Of a stretch of 64,000 nt of DNA, positions 52,610-63,810 are shown in pieces. The number at the start of each line of letters is the position of its first letter. Position 1 is the stretch's first letter. The position numbers and the translations under genes are program-made. The notes below the pieces were generated by a model. It was not told the origin of the DNA, made no database searches, and saw nothing but the letters and a program-made list of their open reading frames with translations. This DNA is from Macrolepiota albuminosa (lineage: Eukaryota > Basidiomycota > Agaricomycetes > Agaricales > Agaricaceae): assembly GCA_027475525.1 (NCBI GenBank), contig JAMWFC010000049.1, positions 683,297-747,296 of the forward strand, read 5' to 3'.

Positions 52610-54208
52610 AAGCTACCCTCTCCACAAACTTATCTGCCAATGGCACTTGATTCATCAGTGGAATATTCTCCACTGATTTCTGTTTTGTGTGAGGGTGCAT
52701 TGACTCCCCTGCCTTGGGTAGGTTGCTGTCTACCACGGGTATGGTAGACACCAATTCAGCTGTCAACAGAGGTCTCCTTCATTGACATCTGAATACATTT
52801 TGCCTCTGTGCTGCAGCAAACCTTGCAGTGAACTGCTCATCAGACTCTCCTGCTTGCTGGGGCGCATATATAGTGTTCACTGCCTCTTCCAGATGGGGAG
52901 ACAACTCTGGCTTTGCCAAAGGGAGTATTGTAAGGGCGACCTCTAGAGGCTGTGGCTCAGTCACACAGCTGGCAGAGGGAGATCCAAAGTGTATTAGAAT
53001 ATATACTGACAATATCAAGGTAGCTACTCACCTGGCAGAGGGAGATCCAAAGAGAACAAGTCTGGGGATTCCCTATGCCAGGTTGGACGCTTCTGGGGCC
53101 TCTGAAGCGTGGAAAACAACTGTACAGTACAACAAAACCTTAAAAACTCGAAAATTGACTAACCAAACAAGTGTGCAAACAAGGGAGGAAAACTCCGGAC
53201 TTTAGAAGTCAGAAAGGCAAACTCCGGCTTATCTAAGCAGCCTGGAGCGGTGCTGAAGGGCCCACACTTGTCTGAGTGATAGCTAAAGAACCAGAGCACC
53301 TCAAAGGTTGAGAATAGTACTAACAGATAGTGTTGGAAAAGTAGTAACAGCAAAATGAGAGAATGATAGAAGAAATAAGGAAGTGAATGAAAGGAGAGTG
53401 AAGGAATAAAGAGTGAAAGAAGAAAGGAATGGGGAGTCCCCTGACAAGTATATTTGGAATCACATTTGCTCCCTCTGAAGTTGAGGCAGCTGATCCTTGA
53501 TTAGCTTTGCGGTACATATATGCTTGGGCTTCCAGCTCAAGAATCTGAACATACAACGTAATGTATTCAATGGTATTCAACTTAAGGTACATTATCACCT
53601 CTAGCTTGTATCAACTGTATGTGTTTCAGTACATACAGTCCCAGTCGAGCATGTGTGGTATCCTTTGTAATGCTAGGGTATCTTTTCCGTAGCATGGCAC
53701 ACTGAACCTGAAGGGTGGACTCACTCTGTCCACTCTCTTCATCATTGGAAGTTTTGTCTTCCCAATGTACTGCCGGTGTTCTCTGCTTGGGGATTGTCAT
53801 CTCCTGTGGCACTCCAACTCCCTGCTGACATTGCATCAGTGGAGTAGATTCAGTTGGCACTCTCCAACTGCCCACTTCTGGCCTTGGCATCTTCCCTAGG
53901 AAGTACAATGAAGGTCTGCGACCTTCAGTAGGTCCCTGAGCACTACTCCTGCTCTGGAACTGTTGCCCTGACCTCCCAGTCTGCATGGAAAATTCGTGAT
54001 CCCTGCTGGATTGCTGGTCCAGGTCTTCCACAACTACCCCTGGTCTCGCTGCACTGCTTGGCACAGCTGTTGGCCACACTTCACTCCATTGCATCCCTCC
54101 TGGCATTCTCTGAGGCTGCTGGGAAGGCTTGACCTCAGTATATTCTGACCTGGGATGGCCCTGCAGATTGAGGATATGCCAATGACTGGTCGATGGTCTC
54201 ACCATCAC
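52610..54208 (-). pseudogene. GyA gag fragment (element G)
   Basis: The N-terminal Gag region on the minus strand, similar to A. The 208-residue stretch 53582-54208 includes SNDEESGQSESTLQVQ and RKRYPSITKDTTHARLGLYVLKHIQL, matching SDDEESKRSHSTLSIQ and LDRYPSVVKESTRKRLQLYVVKHLQL of A. Further on, LNTIEYITLYVQILELEAQ, NTIYAPQQAGESDEQFTARF and FVERVAYANM also match. A segment of unrelated or scrambled sequence (about 53100-53450) interrupts it. No capsid domain or knuckle remains. Confidence 0.68.
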
Positions 54209-54389
54209 ATGTTGGTTCAGCAGATTGATTGGTCTCCATCCAATCAGGTGTTGCTATGTCTCTTTTAATCCAGAAGCGTGCGTCAAAGAAGTTGATGCAC
54301 TGTTCAATGCAATCACAGTCTAGGCTATCAGTCTAGACACATAGTCTTTGTCCGTAGTATCAGAATTGAACCCAAAAGGTTCAAAAAAG

Positions 54390-54537
54390 TGAAACAAAGT
54401 CGAGTATAAGCTTAGCCTTATGGCCACTCCACAGAACCAGATTGGTATTCAATTCTAGTACTACGTGTAAGCTGGTATGTAAAGAGTAATAATAAATAAT
54501 TAATATAATGGTATATTAATTAGTTGACTACACTACA
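54390..54537 (-). repeat. Degenerate GyA 5' LTR of G
   Basis: TGAAACAAAGTCGAG...GACTACACTACA aligns along its length with the LTR of D, including the AGAACCAGA and TATTAATTAG-type AT tract. A run of A precedes it in display, as for A and D. Confidence 0.5.
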
Positions 54538-56180
54538 ATATGTTACACCTGAGTAACACTCAAGACAGGCACTAAGAGAAGGCAAACCATGACTAAGGAA
54601 CAATCTGCCACTCTGCAGAGGCATTCTGCAGGATTTGGTACCTGCATACTAAGGTCATGATGTTACCGTTCTCGTGTGGGAACCTGCCTGGAGGCATTAT
54701 AGCCAGGAATCGTTCAAGACAGTCTAGAATTACAGGACAATGGAGAAGTGCAGGCTCCTCAAGAAGGAAGGCAGGTTCTGGCATGATGTGGTACTGACAG
54801 CTTCACGGTAGATGGAACCCATAAAATACTACAAGCTACTTTCAGGGTTGCAGCAACCTAGAAATTCTTACATGTGCAACACAATCATGGGGGGGAGGCA
54901 ACAACAACAATGCAATTCATAAAACTATGACATTAGAAATCAAAAATCTAAAATCTGTCAGTCCTGTGGCGCTACACAGAAGAGAAGACCACCTTACATA
55001 AACAACATGGAAGACGGGAGCAAGTCAAGGACTGGTAAGGAGGAGAGGCCTGGGTAGGAGGCACCTGGAAGAAGGCAACCCTCCTTCAGAGGTGCTATGG
55101 AAGATGAGCAAGGAGTCTGTTGGCAGGACACAGTTAGCCAAGGGAGAGAAATAATGGGGTAAGGAGCAGACAGACCAGGTAATGGCTCTCCTTGAGCAGC
55201 AACTCAAGATGCTCTTTTGTCTTGGTGGGAGGGAGGTTCTTTATTTAGCAACAATCAAAAAAGAAGGAAGTGGAAATGGCAGTAGCACACCTGAAAAAGA
55301 CAACTCCAGGACTTCTCCATGCCAAAATGGATCAGAGGTTTGCTATCCACCCAGATCTCACAGGCCACGCACAGCAATTGGCAGCAACGACCTAACTTGA
55401 GGACACTGTCATCTAGTTCTGGCACGCCACCAGCAGGAGAGTGAAGAAAGGAGGTGACATGCTCCAGGAAAGTAGGGGGATCCATCATTACATGGGCTTG
55501 ATCACAGCTTAGAGTCCACACCAGGCCGGTTGGGCTGTCCATCGCAAAGACTGATGAGATCCAGTTGATGCATATGCAATTTATAGAACACAGCTAGCAT
55601 TTTGACCAGCGACAGCATGGGAGGACTTTTTGCAAGGAACGTGGACCCTGGCAGAGATACTAGCCAATGGAGGTGCTTGACTCATTGTTGGACCATGCAA
55701 ATAGGAAGTTGACATTCTAGATCTAGCACTTAGGAGCACCATCACCAAATAGCCACAAGCAATTGCTAGCGCACTATTACTTTATATGCTAAACTTCTTG
55801 CATGGATCCACTTATTATTTACAGACAATACCCATTTCTTTCTAGGCTGGCATGGTATTGGCTATTGGACCATGCTGGCAAAAGGGGCTTTTGCGCTATG
55901 ATGATCTACTGAGTGTTTCCCCTTTTTCTTATTTTTCTTTTAATTATTTACCATCTGATGATTTTGGAACAAAGGGGGAGTGTTTATTTATGCAAGCTAC
56001 AACAAAGTATGTATCAAAATTTAACAAAGTCCAAAAAAGTTTGAAGCGCTACAGGCCGGCGACTACGGATCATACTTGGGGAGGGCAGGATTGCCCAAAA
56101 GAAGGAAGTCCCCGTCGTGAATAGCATTACTTGCTTGCCACTCAAGCACATCAGTAATATCATCATGGAGCTCGAGCAGG
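54538..56180. other. Unassigned region
   Basis: Only short frames. On the plus strand 55255-55400 reads VEMAVAHLKKTTPGLLHAKM-like text without a recognisable domain. CTAG and A/T-rich patches suggest decayed transposon DNA. No repeat partner was found in the window. Confidence 0.35.
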
Positions 56181-57900
56181 AGGAGCTAATGGCGCGCTAA
56201 GGTGGAAACACGAGACCGCAGGTTGGCAAGTTTGCGACCAACAACGTTGGTTGCATCCTTGATATGACAGAGTTGCTGGCAAAGATCAGCGGAAGGACAA
56301 AGAGGAGTAATGGAATAGGAGAACTCATCCCCCAGCCAAGGGAAGGCGTCATCAGAAACGTGCATGGCGGGAGGTGGCATCCAAAAAGGATCAAACTTGC
56401 TGAGAGATTAAAGAAGGGAGAAAAGAAACTGATAAGGACGGACATATCCAAACAGTTACAGGTGCACGGGGTGTCCATTCATGGTGCTTGTCACCGGAAA
56501 ACATGGCTCTAGCAGAGGAGAGGTGGATGCCATAGGGAGGCAAGTACCTCCAGTGGCGACAGTGCTCACCCTGCGGTACCAATGTTTCTTCAGACTCCAG
56601 CGCTGTAAAAGATTTGCAGGTACTAGGAAAAGAGAAGAGGCTGCGGAGAGGAGTAAGGGATAGAGTGATAGGAAGGATGACAAGAGAGTCGCTAGCCCCA
56701 ACCAGCTTGGGAACAGGAGTAGTGCTGGCAATGGACATGACGACATCTTCAGCAGGAGGGATATCCATGATGACGGGAAAAGGAGTGGGAGACCTACCAA
56801 CCAAGAAGTTAGCACAAAAGGAAAGAAGTTAAGAACACCATGCACTGGTTACCACTGGGGCTACTCTGACAAGGGTTAGCGGCAATAGGGGGAGTAAGGC
56901 AAAGCAGGAGAGTGTGTACCGCCAACAGCGCATCAGTATCAACAATGGGCTCAGCTCCATCATCATTCTCTCCCTCGGATCTGGTTAGGCACCTATCAAC
57001 ATCAAAGATTAGGCGCTAAAGTCTAGCAACAACAAACAAAGCACTTACAACATACAAAGGGGCAACGCGAGCAGGGAGATTGATCTAGAAGGGGAGAAGT
57101 CAGTAAAATGGAATAAGGAAGATAGGGGAGTTATGCATGGTACATTTGGGAGAACTAACACGAGCATGGGGTGCTCGTTCAATGACAATGGCAAAATTAC
57201 ATGGAGGACCATGGGAAGTTGGATGCGTTGGGCTGGCTTGTGGTTTGCTATAGGAAATGGCAATATGTTTAATGGCTGAATGAGGAGGGGCAGTGCGAAC
57301 AGGAGAAGCAGTGCTTGGAGCAGGGCAAGTAGAAGAAGCAGCGCCACAAAAAGGGCTGCCAAGAATGGAAGGAGGCTGAACAGAAGTCGAAGAAGGAGGA
57401 GCGGTAGGAACAGAAGGGACATTAGAAAGACTGGCGACAGTGGGAGACGTAGCAACTGACTATTCAAGGTTAAACATTGGGAAGTTGGGGAAGAAAAGGA
57501 GGGACTTACTTTGCTAACCTCAGTACTAGCCAACAACGTGTTGATCTTGTCAGATAAGGAGGGAGCCTAGTATGAGGGCTGAACCTTAGCACCACAAAGC
57601 CAAAATCAAACTTAAAAACTTATGAAAAGGTCTGCAAACAGGTGCAACCAATTGGCACCTTCATACTCACAGTACTGGGCTATGCACCACTTGTGAACCT
57701 CAACACCCTGCTCCTAGGAACTGTCAGAACCACATACTGCCAAGCACCGCTGATAAAGTTGCATTATGCCAGGGACGGTCTGTGGCACATCAGCGGGACT
57801 GACATTCTTAGCATGATTGAACAAATAGGAGGCCTTAGCCAGGAAGTTGTGGAGGGAAGAGGCACTGAAAGTAGACATGCTGAGGCAGATGGGACAAAAA
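56180..57900 (-). repeat. Repeat T copy 2 with low-complexity ORFs
   Basis: The segment 57250-57710 is the inverted partner of T copy 1. On the minus strand the downstream part is Pro/Ser/Thr/Leu-rich (for example 57045-57536 and 56391-56804), resembling a linker-rich Gag or ORF1-type protein, but no zinc knuckle or polymerase motif is visible. The peptide CEYEGANWLHLFADLF is shared with T copy 1. Family and function unknown. Confidence 0.45.
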
Positions 57901-58023
57901 ACACGAGGAGATAGAGCTTGAAGAAGATTTTATATGGTGCCGGCAGCATCACATAGAATGTAGCGCAGTCAAATTAATGACAGTGTTTGACTGAGGACAG
58001 TCAATTTTTTAGTTGGGGAGAGA

Positions 58024-59024
58024 TGATAGGCTTCTACTCAGACTGAGCACATCAAGGTACATTATAGGTTGACCAACACTTGACACACTGGAGACTCTAG
58101 CAACCAGCTTGGGTACAGAGCAGCCCTAGCGCTGGCACTCTATGGCAAGACTTATCCATTTATTTTGAATTAGCAGTATCAGCCCCTCAGCACACTTCAT
58201 TCATCTACTCTGAAGACCAAGGAGGCTCAGAACTCATAGCGCTAGCACAATGGCGGGGAGTTGACTCTGACCAAACCCCGATCAATACCAAAAGGAGTTA
58301 GCAATTGGTGCTGTCAATCACTGAGGCACTTCAATCAGAAGTCTAAAGGAATCAATGATGATGAGACAGGATACACACAGACCCAACATTCAAATTTATC
58401 AAAAGATAGTACAATGTTTAGTGCTGAGATTAGCGCTCATGGCATCTGTTGAGGATTTTCTGACCATACCCCAGAATGGCATGGCCAATTAAATTACATC
58501 AAAAAGTAAGCAAACTTCTAAGTAGTTTTAGAGTTGCTATTGGTCGCTGTCATCCATGTGCTGCAGGTTGCCATTGACAGGTGGCCATTAGCTACAACCA
58601 CAAGAAGAGGCACTAATTGGTAGTGCCATCAATGGACTTATTTTGGAAATACCGTAGCGCATAGTATAAAAACTAGCTACTTCCCATGTATATAACAACG
58701 AATCGTAACCTCTTGAGCACCCAGTTACACTTAGCATTCAACTCACGCTAGCTTTGTCTATCTCAACTTTGTTGTTTATGGTGCCACCTATGGGCACACT
58801 ACGCTGCGCTATTTATCTTATTCTCTATATCTTCACCTAAACTACGACGCTTACTGTTTGCTAGGTAGCATCTGAGGCACCATCATCTAGCACATCATCC
58901 TATCACATCTGCTTGAGCACACCGGGACCCTGCCGGGACTCCTTACAAACCCACATGCCAGGCGCTGGAGACGGTGTTGTACTGCATATATGTCCAGCGC
59001 ACCCAACCACAGTTGGCGTCATCA
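58024..59024 (+). mobile_element. R element copy 2
   Basis: 1001 bp, TGATAGGCTTCTACTC...GGCGTCATCA, uninterrupted. A TATA-like AGTATAAAAAC is near 58670, followed by CATGTATATAAC. Flanks GAGA and GCAT do not match, so there is no intact target duplication. It has the same ends as S, and both share GCGCACCCAAC near the 3' end. Confidence 0.7.
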
Positions 59025-59164
59025 GCATTTTTTGAGCATATTGACTTGTTGTGAGGTATAGGTAAGTTGAGACAGATTTTTCACCAAACTTAGGCTCAGA
59101 ATCTCATGAATTAAAATATATTATTAAGAAATTCTGAAGACAATATTAGCCAACAACCAGACAG

Positions 59165-59815
59165 GCAAATTATTGATAGAGGGTCCTTTTCAGGAAATCA
59201 CCCTGAAACCAACAGTTCAGACATAGAGCCTTGGCTAACAGGTGTGCTCCACTCAACAAAATGTCTACTCTTTATGAATAATATTGAATCTGATTCCCTG
59301 ACAGTTATAGTAAATGATATCAATTCCAAATCAAATGGGGTATTCAATGTGCCTGCTGATGAATTTGGAGATAACAAACCAGAGGCAAGCACAAGTCACT
59401 CACAATAAAGTTTCTTTTACTGAATAAAACCAGCTTTGACTTGTCAATAAAGACTGAGGAATTAGAATCAGATGCTTGCAGTTCATCTAACAATCCAGAT
59501 GAGCTTTTCAAGATTGAGTACTATCCATCTTCTGATATTCCAACTAAAATTAGGTTTTATTATGATTGTTTCTCTGAAAAACCAAAGCCACTTCTAGATT
59601 TTGAAACATGGAGGCCGTTCAACTCATGTCTTGACTTTGAAGTTGTGGCTTAGGACTTGAAGCCGCTTTTGACAAGCCTCAGTTGGATTACCTCATTAAG
59701 CTTTTTTATTAAGCTATTGCATGTGACAATGAAGACACTTTCACTTTGAAAAATGCAGCTGACTTGAAAAAGACCTGGGATAGAGTGTCAAAGCTTCAAA
59801 CCTAAGTGAGTAATA
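59165..59815 (+). pseudogene. Transposon-associated ORF remnant (possibly KDZ/Plavaka type)
   Basis: Plus-strand frames with one frameshift and several stops. The text includes SDIEPWLTGVLHSTK, then YPSSDIPTKIRFYYD, WRPFNSCLDFEV and, in another frame, LGLEAAFDKPQLDYLIKLFY and FTLKNAADLKKTWDRVSK. The pattern of a WxPFxSxLDFEV block followed by LIKL and FxLKNxxDxxxxWDxxS recalls the N-terminal part of KDZ-family transposase ORFs common in Agaricomycetes. That is from memory of the family, without a search. No catalytic part is present. Confidence 0.4.
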
Positions 59816-59939
59816 ATGCTATTCTGTATAATAGATCTGAATTTGTTTCATCTAATAATTTATGATTTATAAGTTTGAAAAAAAAATTATCAATGCATCT
59901 CTAATCTATATTTTGTAGATGCTCACCATCAGCTGAACT

Positions 59940-61754
59940 GTGCTGATTGATCAGCATTTGAAGATCTTGTATTTGGAAAATGAAAACAATGCACTAAAAA
60001 CTCAGCTTTGTGATACTACAAGTAGTACCATCAATCAAGTGCAATGGCTTATGCATCCTTGTCTTGTTCCTCACAAGTCTGAGATTATCTGTCTTTCAAA
60101 GAAGTATGGCATCATGTTTGAGCTCTGGCCAGATGAGGCTGCTTTTCTTCAATGCTGCCCTGACAGGCGCCCATCATTCAAAGATGCATCCATGACCTTG
60201 TCCATTGGAGATGAAGCTGCACTCTACACTCTTTGTGCCACATATGAGTTGTATGAGGTGATGTCTTCTGAGTTTTATATCCTCATTGAGCAATTACCAG
60301 CATTCAGAGATGCAGTGAGTTTTAAAATTTTCTTGATATCTTATGCTACTCAGAATCAACTCTATTTGTTGTCATGCATTTTAGGTGCTTACTCAAGTTC
60401 AATTAGTTTGCTCAACTTCTATCTCAAATATCTACAAGTTTGCTGACAGGATCTTTGCAGGACTGAATATTCCCAGTACCTGCTGGAATCAAAATTACAA
60501 TCACTCTGAAAACCAAGCCTGCCTCAGTCTCATTTCACAAAGGCCAAAATGCTCAAAAGTGAAGTATGACATCTTCCCCCCAATCCTCTATGAAGATTCT
60601 ACGATGATCTATCCTACTACAATGTTCTTAAATCCGGTCTTGATGAGAGTATGTTATGCCATGATTTATCTTGAGATCATCATACTGATATACCACTTTT
60701 TTTCATTAAGATCACACAATTTTTATTATTTGGTCCAGGGTCTATGGCAAGCAGGGAGCTTTCACCAAATGCAATAGGGATGAAGTGGAGAAGCATCAAG
60801 ACTACATCAGGATTAATCTCAGCAGCAGCTAACATTGTAAGTACCTGGTGTTATTAAATGATATAATGCTATTTATACTGAGCTGTCTACCAAGCCATTT
60901 ACTTACTGTCAGGAGACAAAAAATTCACTGCCATGAAAAAGATAACACAACTTCTCTACAATACCACGTTCCACGACCACAAAAAATTTATCAACCAAAT
61001 TGCCAGTGATCGCCAGTCATGGCTTGCAGATCTCTATACTAGATGGAATAAGGTAGTCTTTGATGGAGTGCCAAATGTTATCTATTATTCAGATACATCG
61101 CTTGCATCTAACAAGCAGAAGATTGCACATTGGGCTTTACTGAATGCAACATCTGAATCATTGAGTCATGATTCTTGCACAGGCAAAGTTTTTGACTGGA
61201 ACAAGAATGATTTTCAGGAACTAGACTACACTGGTATGCCGGTGATCTTATCTACTGGTCAACTGCCTTCTCATTTGACTGCAGAGCAGGCTCCAGCTCT
61301 AGCTCTAACTTCAGATCCTCTTACACAGCAGCCTGCATCAGCTATGACCTTAAATACACATTCAACTCATAGTGTGCAGTCAGCTTTAGGGAAACCAACA
61401 GCTGCCTTTCCTCCTTCAATTACCTTCTCCGATTCTGAGCCTGAAGAGGGTAGCAATATCAGTTCAGATTTTGAACCTGCTCCAGCATGGTACTCCCAAG
61501 ATCCCTACAGCTCTGATCTTCCTGATTTCAACTTGCTTTTTGTCAACGAAGATACAGCTTCACCTAATCCGATGCCTGAATCATCTCAAGGCATGAAGCC
61601 AGAAAAGCAAAGACAAGGCCATGGCCATAGTAGATCTGCTGACAAAGATAATCTCAGAGGGAAAGCCAAGAAGGTTACTTCTGAATCAGAGAACATTGTA
61701 GACACTGGAAAACTTCCTGCAAGACATTCTGGTCGGCTTCAGAAGGCAAAACTT
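59940..61754 (+). CDS. DUF6698-like protein (spliced, probably incomplete)
   Basis: Exons inferred: up to 60314, 60385-60648, 60711-60836 and from about 60890 on, with introns 60315-60384 and 60649-60710. Exon 1 encodes a short coiled coil (ILYLENENNALKTQL) and LWPDEAAFLQCCPDRRPSF. Exon 2 ends FLNPVLMR and joins in frame to ITQFLLFGPGS...GMKWRSIKTTSGLISAAANI; then LLSGDKKFTAMKKI and LADLYTRWNKVVF follow. This layout resembles DUF6698 proteins of agaricomycetes (function unknown). The tail is Ser/Pro-rich and ends in GRLQKAKL before a GTAAGT donor at 61755. The third junction does not keep phase and no clear start ATG is visible, so it may be a pseudogene. Confidence 0.5.
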
Positions 61755-61820
61755 GTAAGTTCTTCATTATCTTGCTACAAATATCTTGGTACAAAATCTT
61801 GGCTTTTCTTGTTAATGTGA

Positions 61821-62400
61821 CATCTTGGCAAATCAATGCATAATTCTGTAATACACTTGCCTATATAATGTATACATACTTGTCAAAAATTGTAAAGTGT
61901 TTGATTACAATTAAGAGAGCACTATTAGCAAAATAAACCTTGTCAGAGACAAGATTAAAAATAGAGAAATTCTTGATGCTTGAGAGAACTGAGAATTTGC
62001 TGAGAGTTTGAGTGAAAACAACTGTGTGGATTGCTCAACTTTTGTAGACAAATACATGAGACTTATATAGCTAAATTGATAGGAGAAAAAAGATAAGGAG
62101 TACTATAAATAGGAAGGTCTGAGATATATGTAGTTATTTAAGAAGAATCAATGATGAAATGTGATGTAATTGAGAATATGAAAAGGAGATTTAGGAAATA
62201 GTTGACAGTCGACAAAAGTAGAATTAAAGTAGAATTAAGATCGGAATTTGGATGAAACTTAGCAGATTTTCTGACATTCCTGCTTTCCCTATCTACATAA
62301 TGGTAATATAGTCTACTGGTATTACAGTAAGTCTTCTTTGTTTCTCATACGCTTCTGTTAACTAATTCTCACTGGGAAATCCCCCCACTAATAATGACAG
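61821..62400. other. AT-rich intergenic region
   Basis: No frames above 60 codons and no recognised repeat. It could be the 3' region of the preceding gene. Confidence 0.4.
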
Positions 62401-62464
62401 ATAGTAATCGGATTAGATATAAGTGTCAGCAAAAAAAATAGTAATCGGATTAAATAAGTGTCAG
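62401..62464. repeat. Short direct repeat
   Basis: ATAGTAATCGGATTARATA and AAGTGTCAG occur at 62401-62429 and, two bases shorter, at 62438-62464. Confidence 0.7.
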
Positions 62465-62481
62465 TCTTTTTTCTGACACTT
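62456..62481. repeat. Perfect hairpin
   Basis: AAGTGTCAG and CTGACACTT pair as a 9-bp stem around the 8-nt loop TCTTTTTT. It is followed by a cluster of CCTGAT/ATCAGG motifs (62510-62620). Confidence 0.7.
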
Positions 62482-62749
62482 CCGCAGGTTCGGCCCAGAG
62501 CCTGATAATCTGCAATCTTCCCTGTCATTGGTTAGGCCGAATCAGGTCCTGGTCTGATCAGGCCACGCACCTAATCAGGCTGGCGCCTGATGCGCCAACG
62601 CTCTGTCTGGTCAGGCGTGAAAATTGGGTTTGTCTAAAGTAGACTGATCATGGCTAATACTGTCTGATCCAGTTATTAGCATTTTTCCAACACAAGTTAG
62701 CGGGTAAGACGCACGCCAAGGGCATCTAAGTCTTAACCAATTAAACGCC

Positions 62750-62975
62750 TGTAACGAAGTTACAGAAGTTGTGATAGCTTAAGTCACACAATACAGAATC
62801 AGACCAGACCGGTCTATTGACTATGTAGGTGTAACACAAAAATAAGCTGCTTAGTAAGCAGCACTTGTAAAGTATTTATAGTAATTAAATAATAATATTA
62901 TATTATAATAATAATATAATATCTACTACAGTAAGTAAAGCTATGTGGCCAACACCACATAGCGGCTACGCTACA
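62750..62975 (-). repeat. Solo GyA LTR (D-type)
   Basis: 226 bp, TGTAACGAAGTTACA...CTACGCTACA, flanked by a perfect 5-bp duplication ACGCC (62745-62749, 62976-62980). It is close to the LTR of D, with the same hairpins. Confidence 0.93.
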
Positions 62976-62980
62976 ACGCC

Positions 62981-63722
62981 ACTCCAAAAAAAAAAAGTCG
63001 AAGAGCTGACAAAGAGGTCAAGGTGCCTGTAAGCGAAAACTGAAGCAGAGATGCCGAGTCAAATACAAGAAAACAGTCGAGACAGAAAAGCAATTTGACT
63101 GAGAAGCCAAGAGAATTTGAGTACTCTGCCGAAGACAGCGTGCACACGGCGTTTGACATCGGATCAAACGTCGCTCAACTCAGAACAGGGTTGAACAAGC
63201 AAGATTTAGACGAGACGTAACCAGTGGAACTAAAGCACGTGAAAACAAGCACAGTTCGAGTCTGGAAATTGTGGGGTCTAAAAACCTATTTATTCGTATG
63301 TTTTCTTTTCCTTTTATACCTATTGTACATGTTCTCGGGATTGATGATCTACTTGGCGTAAAGGCAAGCTCCGTAGGTAGCGAGCGTTTTCAGAGGCCTC
63401 TGTGTGCGTGAAAGTCTCTCCAACTCTGTCCTACCTCTCCTTCCCCTTGACTGTGTGCCGATCGCAGCACGGTGCCAGGGTCTGGCAGATGCCATGACGT
63501 TGTCGGTAGGGCATGCAGTCTTAGACATCTCGGGTAGCCCTTCTTCCATCCCCCACCTTCCTTGTTCGCTGCCCAGGTGAGTGCTATAGCGCTCTCTCAT
63601 GTCGTCAACCCGTTCTCACCGTGCATTCTTCCTTTTCTAGTCTTTATTTCCACTTTTACATTTGTCATTCTTCGTTTATATTTGAAAATCACCAGTGAGA
63701 CTCTCCCCCAGTATGGCCACCC
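62981..63722. other. Unassigned region
   Basis: An A-rich start, then mixed sequence. An 83-codon minus frame at 63349-63600 (GRRGRTELERLSRTQR) and GTGAGT at 63577 are weak hints of a gene extending past the edge. Nothing recognisable. Confidence 0.3.
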
Positions 63723-63739
63723 GGTGAGCCGGGCTCACC
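63723..63739. repeat. GC-rich palindrome
   Basis: GGTGAGCC-G-GGCTCACC: 8-bp arms with a single central base. Confidence 0.75.
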
Positions 63740-63746
63740 TCTCACC

Positions 63747-63810
63747 TTAGATATTTCGTTCTCTCGTAAAAATTGTTTAGCAGTGCGCCGCATCATAACG
63801 AAATATCTAA
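63747..63810. repeat. 14-bp inverted repeat
   Basis: TTAGATATTTCGTT (63747-63760) is exactly complementary to AACGAAATATCTAA (63797-63810), with a 36-nt spacer. It could be a hairpin or terminal repeats of a very small element. Confidence 0.7.

Noticed and set aside
52971..53064. Repeat TGGCAGAGGGAGATCCAAAG twice as another 77-bp duplication
   Set aside because: The two 20-bp matches are 63 bp apart and the sequence between them is not duplicated.
58024..59024. R as the LTR of repeat T
   Set aside because: R and T have different relative orientations at the two loci, and R copy 1 sits inside a GyA LTR with its own flanking duplication.
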